Position numbers and translations under genes: made by a program. A stretch of 64,000 bases of DNA. Source: Deroplatys truncata (Eukaryota > Arthropoda > Insecta > Mantodea > Mantidae). The notes under the pieces were generated by a model. That model did no database searches, had not been told where the DNA came from, and saw nothing but the letters and a program-made list of their open reading frames with translations. This document shows, in pieces, positions 43,781-57,384 of the stretch; the stretch's first letter is position 1; every line of letters starts with the position of its first letter. The stretch lies in NCBI GenBank assembly GCA_030765065.1, contig CM060986.1:137175142-137239141 (forward strand), given 5' to 3'.

Positions 43781-45680
43781 TTGAAAACAAAAGTTTTTTA
43801 AAAACCATGTAATTGCTGCCATTGATATCACAGGTGTTTTGGCATTTTCAGTTGCTTAGCAGTACAAACTGTAAGATGGCATACATAAATAAAGCATCTT
43901 GTCCATCTAACCTTTTGTTTCCAGAGAATCTGGGTAAAATTCAAAAGCATTTTTCACACATTCCTGTAATGCTTGAAGATTAACTGCTCTGGTTTGTTAA
44001 ATCAGAAAGTATTTATTTATTTTTTATATAAAAAGCTACAGTGAGATTTGAATCATGTTTATTAAACTTACTCTTGACTGCACTGTTTGTTATTAAGTTT
44101 TATTTTGTAGGGGGAAAACAATGAGGCAAATTCACCCTATAAAACATATACATTCTTAATCTAGCAATCCAGAATGTATTTTCATACAAAAACCGAAAAT
44201 GTAAAATTTAATTATTTTAAATTTCCTGAATCTAACAGATGTTATTACTATATTCTCTCCAATTTTAATAATTTTTTAATTCATTTAGTGGTTGTACAAA
44301 AAAAAAAGTAAATACAAGTTCACAAGCTTATGGACCATTAGAATTCTTTAGCTAAGTTTATCAGAGGAAGTCTGTTCTTATCCTTCATTAGAAATGAAGG
44401 TATGTGAATGGGATAAAGAATTCCATTGTTAAACATACTGACATAGGAAGTTGTGGAAATGGACTTTAATCGGTGTATGCAATTTCTTTGATTACAGCAC
44501 AAGGTAAGATATACGAATATACTTTCTTTATGCACATTTTGAGATAACCAGAAGCTGTAATTTACAATGTAAAACCTAGACATAGGATTTCCACAAATTT
44601 AGCTTAATCCACTTTCATCCACAAAAGGTAAATGAAAAGTAAGTTAATTAACTCTGTGTTTAATTTTGAGATAATAGATTATAAAATTACAAGATGACGG
44701 TTGTAACATTATCAAAGTATTTTGGTAACAATTAAACATCTTTCTTGTCTTACATTCTGCTGAACAAATTCATCAATGATATTGGTAGTAATAATAGTGG
44801 TTTGAGTGACCCAAAGCTACTGTGCTCATCAGCGCCATCAATGATATTGGATGAATCCCTTTTCTATAAGGTGTTGTCCTGTAAGAAAATGATGAATGAT
44901 GTCTTGAAGTAATCCCCAGATATGTTGAACACAATAACAATAATAATATATTGCTATACAATTGCAATAAATTTATATTTGTAGAACAAGGAAGAAGTTT
45001 GAATTTTCACTTTTGAATTTCTGTAAAGCACTTAACACATTGTATTGCATACTATTTTTTTTCGACGACAGTGAATACTAGAAATGCTTACGCGAAAATA
45101 AAATTAATCACTATAGGTGTTCAAAACAGTATCAAGACCGACCATGCTATCCTCTGGAGACTGGTAATCGATTATCATTAGTCACATCTGGCAGTGTTTA
45201 CCAAGCCAGTGAACAACTGAAGGTAAGATGGTTGCTTGCGCCGAAAGAGTTATATTTAAATGCTGCATGAATTAAACTGTAAGTAAATGTTAACAAATAA
45301 AGATAGTAAGATTTAAATGGTAAAATTCAGCTATGAAATATGATTATATTAGTCCACCAACCAAATACTAAGGCATGTGGTGATAAAACTGGGTTACACG
45401 GGTTTCACCACAAAATATGCAGGAACTCATTTTACGAGAAATGCGAGTGTTCATTGGTATGTGGAGAATTTTGTGAAAAATACCACAACAGAAACAACCA
45501 TAGGTAAGTCCTTGTGTTAAAAACTAAGTACACCAACCGAACTTTACTATGCACTTTCGTGCGCTTTTCTACTATTATTATTAAATGTGACTGATTATAT
45601 TGATGTCTGCAACAATAAATATACATATCAGTAATTGGTGGATTAGGTACAGTGAGCAACTGGGGCAACACTCCAGCAAT
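43200..45680. other. Unassigned AT-rich stretch with ATT microsatellite
   Basis: Holds an (ATT)n microsatellite at about 43701-43779. No gene or transposon recognised. Confidence 0.5.
43701..43779. repeat. (ATT)n microsatellite
   Basis: About 26 trinucleotide units, the longest simple repeat in the window. Confidence 0.95.
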
Positions 45681-45776
45681 GTTGTAGCGAACCTTAGGGT
45701 GGTAAAACCCCGAAGGGGGTTGCCAACAATGAATGGTAGTCTCAGAGGAAGGAGCAAACGGTACCGGGGTTGAAAT

Positions 45777-46052
45777 GAAATTGAGTTTTATTTATGGACG
45801 CTCTTTAACTACTATGGTTCTTAGCGTCCCATTCTGTATTGGGCGTGAAAGATCGGAAATTTTGCTCAGAGGCCTCTTATCAGACTTGAGGTTCTTTTAC
45901 GTGCCGTAAATCTACCGCCTTTACTTCCCTTCCGAAGGAAGCCGTGCTAAGGATTTTTACGCCCGAAAAAATCCATCGCCCTCCGCCGGGTTTGAACCCG
46001 CGACCTCGGGAACTAGAAGCTAGCACGGTACCAGTAGTCCACGGAGGACGAC
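45777..46052 (-). mobile_element. SINE-A copy
   Basis: Near full length, with the B-box region GGTTTGAACCCGCGACC on the plus strand and the standard AAATTGAGTTTTATTTATGG tail side. Confidence 0.88.
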
Positions 46053-47389
46053 CAGGAGAGGGTTGAGAGGTGCCACTGGGAAGCTAGGGAGTGTCAAATA
46101 AAGGCTGCGTCAGATTCTATAAAAGGTTACTGGCTACACCATTTAATTAAAGAAGTTGAAGTTTGGGGAATGTGCCCTCTACCGGCCACGGAATGCAAGA
46201 GCTTAGATACACATTACAAGGACTTTCCTGAAATAGATATAGCAGGACTTGAGACACTATTAAAAGTACCTAGATTGTGTTAGGTCGGGGCTCGAGATCT
46301 AAACTTAACGTAACGGGTGATTTCTACGCGGCAGCGAGCCGATTAAGAGATTGAGTTCTCTGGCCACTTACGTAGTCAATAAATATTCTTCGGAAAGAAG
46401 CTGCTCATTTTGTTCCAATTACGTCACTTTATGAAATCTGATGCAACTTCCCGGTTGTGGACCGAATCCCATGAAGGGTTGTTAAATACTGTTTATTTGT
46501 ATAGTTGAGTCAGACTTGACAAATTCATTGTCATGGCCGAGACTCGAAACAATGGAGCTTAAGATTTTCGTAACAATACTCTTACCGCTTGAGCTACCAT
46601 GTTAAGATATCTGTACGCTCAATTAAGGGCGTCTCATCTGGTTCAAGTAGTCCGGTAAGCCTTCAACTTTAATAGTCTGATTCAGCTTTTAAACTTAATG
46701 TGTACACATAACATTTATCAAAACACGAATTCCGTATTTATTTCGACAACTTTGTATCAGAGGAAGCACGTTTCCGACCTTTAATCTGGGCAGAAAAGTC
46801 TGCATCTATCACACATTTCCGTTCTATTCTCTCCATCCTTACGTATTAAAAACGGCCAATGCAATAACTTCTGCCAAACAAAAACTTACACTAAAGAGTC
46901 AACCACCCCCAACGAGGACTCCAGGATAAGAAATACTTGCTATAAAATAATACAGTAGGAAACAATAACTCGCATCAACAAACAACACATTCTTGCCATG
47001 CCATTGACGCCGACTTTCGGTTTTGGACACAGGGGCAAGGACAATAAAATGTTGAAAATACATACTTATGTTACAGCCTGCAGAGGGGTAACCAACCTTT
47101 TGAAGATAATGAGCACCACACAAATGCATTATCAAGTACGCGAGTATCATCACGTTATATAGATTTAGTAAATAAATACACAATTTTTAATACAATCACC
47201 TAGGTTAATGAGATGCTTAAACTTAAATATAATTTTATACGGTAATTAGAATACTTTAATAAGTCACTACGAGTTAAAATGTAATGCGTGAATAAAAAAA
47301 TTATTATTTTGACTTTACAACACAGTTTCTAAACAGAGCAAAAAAATTCAGGGCGCTAGATTGAAAACGCCTGCTTAGTTTCATTCCCT
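46053..47389. other. Unassigned stretch
   Basis: No gene recognised. The 45685-46500 area around the SINE has a mixed-composition, LTR-like look but no confirmed ends. Confidence 0.4.
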
Positions 47390-47397
47390 ATTTAAAC

Positions 47398-47683
47398 TTT
47401 TTTTTTTTTGAGTTTTAACTCTTAACTGCTGTGGTTCTTAGCGTCCATTCTATATTGGGAGTGAAATACGGATAATTTTGCCCAGAGGCCTCTTTATCAG
47501 GCTTGAGGTTCTTTTACGTGCCGTAAATCTAGGACACAGGACCACCGGCTTTACTTCCCTTCCGAAGGAAGCCATGCTAAGCATTTTTAGGTCCGAAAAA
47601 ATCCATTGCACTCCGCCGGGTTTGCACCCGCGACCTCGGAAACTAGAGGCTAGCATGGTAACCACTACACCACGGAGGACGAA
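47398..47683 (-). mobile_element. SINE-A copy
   Basis: Full length, with a likely 8-bp duplication ATTTAAAC at 47390-47397 and 47684-47691. Confidence 0.87.
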
Positions 47684-47691
47684 ATTTAAAC

Positions 47692-49566
47692 CTCTAATAA
47701 TCATTATTGAATACATTATAATCTTACCTTATATTATATTAGGTGGAGAAGCCGTCCATTTTAAAAATGAAGACTATAAATCATCACGAGTTTGAGTGGA
47801 TGAATACAGAGGGTGGACCATTTAATTTGAGACTGCACAATATCTCCAAAACTAAGCGTTGTAGAAAGAAATGTCTTCAATAAAAGTTGCTTGATATTAT
47901 GGGAAAAAGTAAATGCCATTAGTCGTGTTTTATTTGGAGGATGTGATAGAGGACGTTCTGTTTATTTGAACCACGAAAGTCTCTTAGGAGATCCACGTTT
48001 AACCCTCAAGTGTGATATAAATTTTGTCAGGTTATAGGTAACATCGATCTCTCAAACCTTGTAATGTTTATTTGATTTTATCTGCGCATTTTCACCACAG
48101 TATTGAATTTACTTCTTATATATATTTATATGTTTCATGTTTTTAATATAATAAACCAGTTTTTAAACAACAAATTACAATTAAGTAACAAAAACACTTA
48201 TTAGAAAAGTATGAAGTTTGTGTGAACCATCAGCTGACTTCGGAGTGACACATTTACATTCAAACATAAATAAAAACATCGATATGCCATTTAACGGTGA
48301 TTGTTTACTAAGAGAGTGAACTTGTAATATACTAGAAAACAACGACGACTTATTTTGTAAAATAAGAGATCAGAGGTACGCAAAATATCGTTAACAGTAA
48401 CACCGGTCTATGAAGTCTTCCTGATACATGTGCAACAATGGGTAGCAACAATTATAAAACCACGTTTTCACATCAAAAACACATAGCTCGACGTTCAAGG
48501 TTGCGACATAATCAGCATAGGCAATATCACAGCAAAATAGAGCACCATGGTCTGAGAGACCGTTGTTACCACTTAAGGGTTAAGTGTTATCAGTTCTCTA
48601 GTTAGCTGTAACGTGTCTCTTGTTTTGTTCACATTTTTCATAAAATCCTAAGATGCAAGATGTAGTGAATATGCGTTACAATGAACAAACAGTGCGCGCG
48701 GTTCAGTATAACATCTTATTTTAGCTTTCAATCCATTATGTATGTTTCTGTAGTGTGAATAGCACCGTCAAATAGTTTGCTATCCTAGCGGACTGCGTGT
48801 GTTCAGGGTTAGCTCATTTAATAATAATGTGCAACACGTGGTACTGCTTTAAATATTTACTTTAACACTGTTTGACTGCTAACACATATTAACAATAAAG
48901 ACTAAACAGACATTCCAAACTTTGGTTCGCTCGAACTTGTACACATCCTTTCAGTTACATCTTGGCTGCCAGACTGGCTCAAAACAAAACAGTTTCTCAG
49001 TTCCACCCATCCTCTCGTTTCTCTGGGCCAACAAAGATCACCCATACTAGGAAACAAACAATTCTAAAAATGCTTGGGGTCAGTGTTGGCTTCTACAGGA
49101 CACGACGTAACAATGTATCCCCGATATATTATATCCTCTTTAAAGGACTAACCCCTTAAATTATGAATGGGAGGAGTTAATCTTGTAAGTATATTTGTGA
49201 TAATTTTGTAGGGTGTGTCTGCTTCAGTAATTTATGTTGCATAAAATCCCATAAAAACTTCATTAATTTCAAATGTGTGTTTATTAATTGACCTAATCGA
49301 AAGCGAAACGTGTTCAAAAACGGAAATACACTAGTTCCGTCTAACAAGATTGAAACATATTTGTTTGCCTTAACTGCATCCTGTATAGAACAAATCATCT
49401 CGTAAGATTATTTAAATAATTTAATTTACTGTAGCTTGCGATATCCACCCATATTTTGTTCTTTGTAACCATCCTTCTAATTCAGGAATATCCTGCGTCC
49501 GAAGTTTTAATAGTTGGTGTAAGTTTGATTCGTTGTCGGTTTTTCCTCTTACTACTAATCAATCCT
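47692..49566. other. Unassigned stretch
   Basis: No gene or element with defined ends; short chance frames only. Confidence 0.45.
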
Positions 49567-49740
49567 CAGATGGATGGCTCAGGCGGTAACGTCTGTGGAC
49601 CGCATTCGGGAGGTCCCGGGTTCAAAACCCGTGGGTCGATCAATCTGACTGAGGTTTTCTCGTGTTTTCACTCAGCCGCTAAGGAAATACCAGGATTGGT
49701 ATTTAATACCACGACCTAAACTTGCACCTTAAGTGTAAAA
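49567..49740 (+). mobile_element. SINE-B (tRNA-derived)
   Basis: Begins GGATGGCTCAGGCGGTAACG and has the B-box region GGGTTCAAAACCC. The head also occurs, decayed, at 40812, so it is repetitive rather than a tRNA gene. Confidence 0.75.
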
Positions 49741-50074
49741 CAAAAGTAAAAATCTGATGTGTTACACTCACGTGGCTTTCTGTACTCTTGTACAAACTCT
49801 TATTCTCCATATGTTTCATATTAATCGAGATAAACATTTGCAGAAACGATCTTTTGACATGCAAAGAGAATTATATTTTACACATAGCGACCAGTTCTAA
49901 AACTATTTGACTATCGCTTAAGGCGTACTATGTTCCCCTTGTTTTGTAATTGCAAGGGCAATATAAAAACACAGTAGCCTTTAAGCATAGACATATCTCT
50001 TAATAGCTGGTTGCTAGGTGCAGCACCATTATCTTTGCCACAGATTAATACTCTTTGCATATCCAAGACAAAAA

Positions 50075-51088
50075 ATAACGAATTCCCATTTGAGAAAATA
50101 AGTATTGAAAAATTTAAGGAATAACAGGCAATATCTCGAAAATGGTTTACTCAACAAAAAAAAAATGTATATGATATAAATTGTGTATTTTAACGCGATC
50201 TACATTTTTTGTGTAGTACAATTTTGTCTATCTCTTATGGTTTACCAGTTACGCAAAAGTCGTTCACAATGAAGAATACTTTTGGAAACCTTCCCAGAAA
50301 ATTCAAGATATACATTTTATTTGTCATGAAAATATCTTAAACATTCATTCATTATCTGTTTACCCTCCTCTTATGTAGGACTTACACCCCCCAGGACTTA
50401 CAAGCGGGTGCCTGGGGTCAGAGGCCCGTCGAGGAGCAGACACTCATGGATCAGATAGAACAACCAGGATGAGTGATCAGCCCGATGCCTGGTATGGGAT
50501 GAAGGAAGTGGATGAAACGAAATGTTGGTGAAATGGATGAAAGGAAAGGTGATGATGGAGCAGTTGGTGGAATGAATGGCGGGGGAAACCGGAGAACCCG
50601 GAGAAAACCCGCCCAGACGCCGCTTCGTCCACCACAAATCCCACATGCAGATCCCTGGGATTGAACCCGGATCGCCTCGGTGGGAGGCGAGCGGTCTAAC
50701 CACTCGGCCACGGCGCCGCCCTATCTTAAACATATGGTATTTTAATCAAAATCGTTAGAGCCATTTTTGAGAAAATTAAAATTTTCGAAAAATGTTCCAT
50801 GTGAAGGGTGATCTGGGGCTGGGGAATTTTCTTGAAAACCTTCGTGTCGCATCTTTGGAAGATACTGAACCTAAATACCAAGTTTGGTGTTTATCCGACT
50901 GTTCGTTTCTGAGTTATGCTGTTCATAGACACACACACACACACACACACACACGGACATGTTTCCAAAAATGCTTTTTTTAGATTCAGGGAGTCTCAAA
51001 ACATATATTTCCGGTGAAATCTCGGTATCGAATTTTTGGGTGGAATACAATACTTCCCCTACTTACTATACGTAGTAGAGAAAGTAAA
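50075..51088 (+). repeat. Repeat B copy interrupted by SINE-C
   Basis: Both halves match 266-890. The CA tract at 50929-50954 is pure AC. Confidence 0.87.
50343..50721 (-). mobile_element. SINE-C (tRNA-derived) with 10-bp target duplication
   Basis: The minus strand begins with a tRNA-like head (GCCGTGGCCGAGTGGTTAGA, then GGGTTCAATCCC), followed by a conserved-looking GGTTTTCTCCGGGTTCTCC block. Perfect duplication TATCTTAAAC at 50333-50342 and 50722-50731. It interrupts a copy of repeat B, giving the empty site by comparison with 520-560. Confidence 0.88.
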
Positions 51089-51199
51089 GATGAAAAATAG
51101 CGGTAGGTAATAGCGAATGCTGTGCCATCTATCAACAGACAATGGAAGCAGGTAGACTGGACGGCATCCTAATGCCATCTGTACGGCACGAAGCAGAAG

Positions 51200-51370
51200 A
51201 TCTGGTTGCTATGCGCTAGGGCCTCTGTGGGCATGACGAAGCGGGTGGTTGGAGGGATGACACCTAGAAGACTAACTGTCCGCCACACCTCGATCTAAGA
51301 CTTATCCACTAACAGATCCGTCGCGATATGACCCTGTAGTTAAAGCAACGTAAAACAGAGTAATAATAAT
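51200..51370 (+). mobile_element. Possible SINE tail
   Basis: Ends GCGATATGACCCTGTAGTTA...CAACGTAAAAC then an AAT-rich run, a tail form seen in arthropod tRNA-derived SINEs. No clear head. Confidence 0.35.
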
Positions 51371-51909
51371 CCTTGTCGAGCAAGTAAAAGAACCATGGAA
51401 GTTATTGTATCAAGAACCACATTTGATTCTTGCATTTCTTTGTTGTGCAGTGACACTATTTGAGCACTGACGTTTGTGCCTTTTTGTTTGAAAATTTCTC
51501 TCAAAACGTTTGCACGGTAAAAATCAGACTTTTCATGCATGGTGAATCTTTCTGTACCCCCTTTCCAGTTAGAAAACCCTACCTTAGTAAATACAGGATT
51601 ACAAGATTATTTTGACTCCGGATCATAATTTTTGCATACAGAACAGAAAGATTTATTTTCCAATTAGTCATACTATACCCAAACGTATGTTTTCAACCCA
51701 AAATGCAGAAACTTGCGTCCTTTTGTTGTTCTTGTTAATGATGTCATTGTTGTGGACGACGTCAGTGGTGATGATGATGACGGCTGTGACAATGTCAAAC
51801 ACCTGGGCGCCGCTTTTGGGTGAGAGAAGATTTGCACTCGTTTTTATTTTTATTACTTTTGGTCACAAAACATCACAGCGTTAATGACAGTTAATTTGTA
51901 TAACAATAA

Positions 51910-52754
51910 TGTAAATGCCAGAGTGATTGTAGTGTAAATAAGCATTATTGTATGACATTGATTTGAGATGTTTGTTAATTATATGCATTGTTAGGAAATA
52001 AGTTTACACGACCTCACTGAAACTGACAATAAGAGCGGATAACAATGAGCGAGGGGGTGAGTTGAATATTAATTAGAAGAGACAAACAAATGACGTTAGA
52101 TTGGCGCGCTTTTCTTAGAAATAGCGGGAATATTTTCCCTAGAGCATATGTTTTCGTAATTTTTGATTGGATATAAAAATAGACGCTAATGTTGGCGCGT
52201 TTTATTAACCAATAGCAGCTCGGTTATAATGTTTAGGCATATCGGGGTGTGGGAGTATAAAAAGCTAAAGTCAGAGGCAGATTTCGTCAGTCCAACAGAA
52301 GCATTCGCGTGTAATACGTCGATCAGTTCAACATAAGTATTCGTGAGTTATACGTCGCGTAGTTCAACGGAAGCATACATAAAGTACACGTTACGCAATT
52401 CTACAGAATCTCTCGCGTCTTAAAGTTTGTTATAAATGTGAAACACGCGAATTAATAATGTGCAGTAAATAAGTGATTATAGTGATATTAGAAAATATAA
52501 CAGTTTCAGTCTGGCGTGTATCAAGAGTCAATATGTGAACTTAATTAATTGTGACGGTAATAAAAGTGTAAAAACAAATTCTTTTATCAGTGTTATCTAT
52601 GAGTAACAAATCCTTTCCGTTTACACACCCTGTTCAAGAGATTTGCTTGACCGAGAAATAATAGCTAACCGGAGGACAATGAACCCAACATTCAAAGTAG
52701 TAGGTAATACAATAGCAGGCGCCCAGTAAAAGATAACACGAAGTGACCGCGACA
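51910..52754 (+). repeat. LTR of a second retroelement family, with primer-site-like flank
   Basis: 845 bp starting TGTAAATGCCAGAGTG and ending ACCGCGACA. It has a TATAAAAAG box at about 52256 and several diverged 40-50 bp repeats after it (AGTTCAAC...GTTATACGTCG). It is followed by TTGGCTTCCATACGTGGTGC, which resembles the lysine-tRNA primer-binding form TGGCGCC..ACGTGGGGC, so this could be a 5' LTR whose interior is lost. Confidence 0.7.
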
Positions 52755-52914
52755 AATTGGCTTCCATACGTGGTGCAGATAAACATGAAGCATCTACCAA
52801 CTACCAACAAATATACCACTTCAACTGACATTGAATTTGAATTACAAGTGAAGGGAATTGGATGAATAAAATTTGTAATTATGAAGCTAAAAAAAAGTAT
52901 GGCCATTTGGTTCA

Positions 52915-53860
52915 CAATTTTTTTATTAATTTATTATTGTCACTTTAACAATAAAGTCATAACGTGACTACAATGAATTTTAATAATTACAATATTTTGA
53001 ACAAATTACAACATTGATTATATAACATTATACAATTTTATTTCTTTTAAAACATTTACTATGTTGTGACAGATGGTTGGATCACTCAAGGCCACCGAGA
53101 GGTTAGCAGGAATACCACACTGAAGCCTATGAACATCGTAGATAGGGCACTCTGCAACTATATGCTGAACTGTGAGAACGGAGTGACAGTGTTTGCATGT
53201 AGACTGGTGAACTTTTCCAAGGAGATATGAATGTGTAATTGCAGCATGTCCGATACGTAGCCTGGTGTGAAGTACCTGGTCATGACGAATTAGATGTTTT
53301 ATTGGGTAACTCAAACTAGGATTGGAGCTTAAGGCGATTAGTTTGCTATTGGATGTGGAAATCCAGTGTAGCTTCCATTTCTTACATATTTCATACTTGA
53401 GGAAATTTTGGAAATCGTGATGCGGAACCTTGAGGTCGACCAGGCTTGGAGAGTGGCATGTTGCTTCTTTAGCTGCTTCATCAGCTTTTTCATTTCCAGA
53501 TATGCCCATGTGAGATGGTATTCACGTTTATTGCTGGCTTTTACATCATTATACAGCTGTAAAATGTTCTGCACCAAAGAGTTTCTGGATGACTTCTGTT
53601 GTAGAGCTAGAATAGCGCTCATCGAGTCAGTGAAGATGATATAACAACGGTGTTCAGCTTTCATTATGTATTCCAAGGCAAATCTTTGGCAAAAAGTTCA
53701 CAGGAGAATATAGAGAGGTGATTCGGAAGACTGTAAGAAATTGTATGTTCAGGATGAACCACAGCACAACCACTACTCCCGTTCATTTTTGATCCATCAG
53801 TAAAACCGGATACGGTAATATAAACTTTATAGATACAGTTCATATATAAATTGAAACTTA
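52915..53860 (-). pseudogene. 5'-truncated LINE: RNase H end
   Basis: The minus strand has an RNase H domain in two frames: DGSKMNGSSGCAVVHPE near 53760-53800, FTDSMSAILALQQKSSRN in 53338-53676, then MGISGNEKADEAAKEATCHS and a C-terminal Cys/His segment CKHCHSVLTVQHIVAECP in 53018-53509. The 3' end at about 52915 abuts an A/T run. The frameshift near 53500 makes it a pseudogene. Confidence 0.85.
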
Positions 53861-54349
53861 TGGCTCAGAATTGTCAGTCACGTCATTTTAAATTCAACCT
53901 TACACACGCGTTCATTGCTGCAGAAGGTGACAAACTATTGTCAGTGTATGTCGACGGTGGCTACGGTCTTTTCCATAATGCTTTTCCTTAACGTACAGCG
54001 TACTCTACAGAAAATTCCTGTTCATTAACATTTTATTATTACGGAGGCAAGAACACATGTTTGTCCACGTGGAGTCGGTGACTATGGCCATGGTTGTTAC
54101 ACACAAATTATAGACAACCCCAAAATGAGACTATTTAGTAAGTTTTAATATTAAATATCTGATGTGTTCTATTCATATGGCTTTCTGTACTCTATTCGTT
54201 GTTATTAGGGGTATACAAACTATTCTTATATAGTCGAATGTTTAAGAACTGGACGCTATGTGCTGGCCTCGAAATTCCATACTCTGTCCAAGTAATCGCG
54301 AGGAACAACTGAATATCGTAAGGACTTGAAAAGAATGACAGAGTATTCA

Positions 54350-54796
54350 ACAATTCTAACCATTAATAACGGATATCTTCGAAATGGCTTATGACACAAA
54401 AAATACTTATTTAGAATAAGGTCTATGTTTTAAAGAGATCTAAATTATTTGTGTAATACATTTTCCTCTATCGCTTGACCTTTTGTGCAGGATTTTATAA
54501 ACTTTCTTTCGAATGCAGAGGTCTTCAGGCTTTTCCCAGGAAATTTAAGATATAAATCTTATTTGTCATGTAAATACATTTAATATATGGCATTTTAATC
54601 AAAAACGTTGCTAGTGTGGGGTTGCGGGTTTTCCTTAAAATCTTCGTATCATATCTTTGGAAGGTACTGAACTTAAATACTAAGTTTGATACCTATCCGA
54701 CGTTTCGTTTTTGAATATTTTTTGTTCACAGACTCACACACACAGACTTTTTTCTAAAAATGCCTTTTTAAGGCAAGCAGTAGAGAAAGGAAAAAG
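54350..54796 (+). repeat. Repeat B copy, diverged
   Basis: Keeps blocks such as CATTTTAATCAAAA and GGTACTGAACTTAAATAC but has many changes and a short CA tract. Confidence 0.75.
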
Positions 54797-55809
54797 GGCG
54801 TATTTTTAACCCACCAGGTGAAAACGTGCCAGTCCTCAGGCAATATGTTCAGATTTCAATATTTAATATTAAATTTTAAACATCATTTAATATTTTATGA
54901 TGATTTTAAGGCAATAATCAATTTGCGAAATAATTATAACTGTCAACTAAATAAAATCGTTGTCATCTTTGATAGATAGTTGGCTTTACGACAGCTGTTG
55001 TGATGCAAAATGTGTTGGTTTAAATTTCACAGTAATCCATCTGTTCTTAAGTGCTCACAATCAATAACTTTAAAAACAGTTTGACTTCAGATTAATTGAT
55101 TATATAATTAACATCGTTTATTTATTCAAAACTGAAGATACCGAAAAGGTTTTGGTTACAAGCTTTATTTACATGTACATAAAGAACATTTTATTTGTAT
55201 TTCAAGTGTTTCGGAATGCAATAACGCATTTGGTTCACCCAAGTAGTGTAGTAACTTTACGTTTACACACTTTTGCGAGCAATATAGAAATGTACATCGG
55301 GATCGAAGCATTTCGGTTGTTGAAAGCCAATTAAGGCCACCAGACTCTTCCAAGCTGTTACAAGAAGAGCAAGAGCAAAGGAAAATCGAAAGCTACCCCT
55401 TCTATTTCATTAAATATCCTACAGTGATACTGGGCATAAGCTTTAACTCTGTTACTTAATGGAAGGTTTCAGAAACGAAGCAACAAAGTAGATCTCGTGG
55501 TTACTTTGTCTACGTTAAAGTCTGGTGCAGTATTGCCAACTCGAAACTTTGTTTCAGTGAAAGGGACAGAATGCATCTGTGTAAATGTAAAAGAATAAAA
55601 CGATATTGTAAGGCAACTGCAATCTAGAAGTATCTAAAAAGATATATTTTTTTAGCTAGGGCTACAACCTAAAACCATATACACTGCAGAAATCAAAGCC
55701 ATAAACCGCATGGGTTTTGTAAAATTTTCTATCTAAATTCGTCAATGGCGCAACGCGATTTTCGTGACTTTTGATTTGAGAAAAGCAATTAATAAATGTT
55801 TCAAAAGTT
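54797..55809. other. Unassigned stretch
   Basis: No gene supported. Confidence 0.45.
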
Positions 55810-55824
55810 AAATAAAGACGAAAT

Positions 55825-56125
55825 AAATTGAGCTTTATTTATGGACACTCTTTAACTGTTCTGGTTCTTAGCCTCCCATTCTATATTGGGCATGAAAGAC
55901 CTGTAATTTTGCTAAGAGGCTTCTTTATCAGGCTTGAGGTTCTTTTACGTGCCATAAATCTACGACACGGGATCACCGACTTTACTTCCCATCCGAAGGA
56001 AGTCATGCTAAGGATTTTTACGCCCGAAAAAAATCCATCGCCCTCCGCCGGGTTTGAACCCGCGAACTCGTGAACTAGAGGATAGCATGGTAACCACTAC
56101 GCCACGGAGAACAAATAAAAAAAAG
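55825..56125 (-). mobile_element. SINE-A copy
   Basis: Full length, flanked by near-identical AATAAAGAyGAAAT at about 55811-55824 and 56126-56139. Confidence 0.87.
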
Positions 56126-56291
56126 AATAAAGATGAAATGCTTTTTCATGAATAATAAACATTACTAATTTTTCAGTAAGTAAAAGTTTCCAATGTTAAA
56201 AACCTTACCTTATTTTTTGTAATGCAGCTCAATTCTTATTTTTCTGTATAAATAGGTCGATAATATCATCTTAAAGGCTCGTGTGAACTGT

Positions 56292-56537
56292 TAAATGAAA
56301 TTAAATTGAGTTTTATTTATGGACGCACATTAACTACTATGGTCCTTAGCGTCCCATTCTATATTGGGCGTGAAAGACCGGTAATTTTGCTCAGAGGCCT
56401 CTTATCAGGTTTGAGGTTCTTTTACGTGTCGTAAATCTACGAAACGGGACCACCGGCTTTACTTCCCTTCCGAAGGAAGCCATGCTAATGATTTTTACGC
56501 CTGAAAAAGCCCACCACTACACCACGGAGGACGGCAA
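56292..56537 (-). mobile_element. SINE-A copy with internal deletion
   Basis: Lacks the B-box part of the tRNA-like head but keeps both ends. Perfect duplication TGTGAACTGT at 56282-56291 and 56538-56547. The deletion may predate insertion. Confidence 0.87.
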
Positions 56538-56547
56538 TGTGAACTGT

Positions 56548-57384
56548 GGTAACTCAATGAAAGGAGAAGAAAGAAAATATTCCTATAGACGGCTATATAA
56601 TGAGATCATTCATACGGTACAGCGCAATGTTTCCGAACGATTTTCGGAGGAAACAAAAGTTTACGTTCTTATTCTTCTTGATTCAAAATATTTTCATGAC
56701 CATAAATATCAGCATTTTGATGTTTAAAAGAGAATTAAGGAGCTTTCTTTGATTTTGTGGCTTTTAAAAGTGAATTTATGTAATCTGTTCGGATCCAGAT
56801 ATGTTGAAAAATAGTACATTTGACTTACACAAGTGCATGCAAAATTTAAAGGTGACGTCTGTTTTCCCACAAACATAAAAACTTTATGAATTAATATTAA
56901 TTATTCACCACCGTGAAACAATTTCTTACATGTTTACCGTTTGGCGATCAGGCTATCACTGACCACTGAATGAAGACAACCAGACAAGCAATATTCTCAA
57001 GTTCTTACCCCATCCCTTAGAGAAAAGTTCATTCCCTTGAATATTTCCAAGGTTTACCTAAGAATCAACTTTCTCTTGACATATCTTGCTGCAGTACTCG
57101 CATAAAGGAAACTACTTCCATCTCTGTCTTTCCTACCAACCCATAGTGAGTAATAAGAACATTGGAAGTTAACATCTCAGAGAGTGCGCTCGTTCGTGCT
57201 CGGTGTCAAGAGCTGTAATTTTCCCCACGTGACCCTGGGAGGAGGGCGTCATTCGAGTGGCACTCCCTTACCCGAGAGCTTTTCCGTGGGATACGCTACT
57301 TACGCGCGTCAACCCCCCAAATGGGAAGACTACAGAAGAATCAGTGGGGCCGACAGCAATCTAGCAAGTGTCTACCAGCTATCC
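56548..57384. other. Unassigned, with a GC-richer block at 57181-57380
   Basis: The block has higher GC than its surroundings and an 84-codon plus frame (57184-57438) that runs into the SINE. No domain. Possibly part of an element I do not recognise. Confidence 0.4.

Noticed and set aside
45960-46050. tRNA genes at B-box-like sequences in the SINE copies
   Set aside because: The same head recurs in many copies followed by a constant SINE body; these are tRNA-derived repeats.
45684-46500. Another solo LTR beginning TGTAGCGAACCTTAGGG
   Set aside because: The start resembles the giant LTR, but I could not find a matching end or target duplication.
48497-48512. LTR-end-like AAGGTTGCGACA
   Set aside because: Only about 12 bp match the giant LTR terminus and no upstream LTR body is present.
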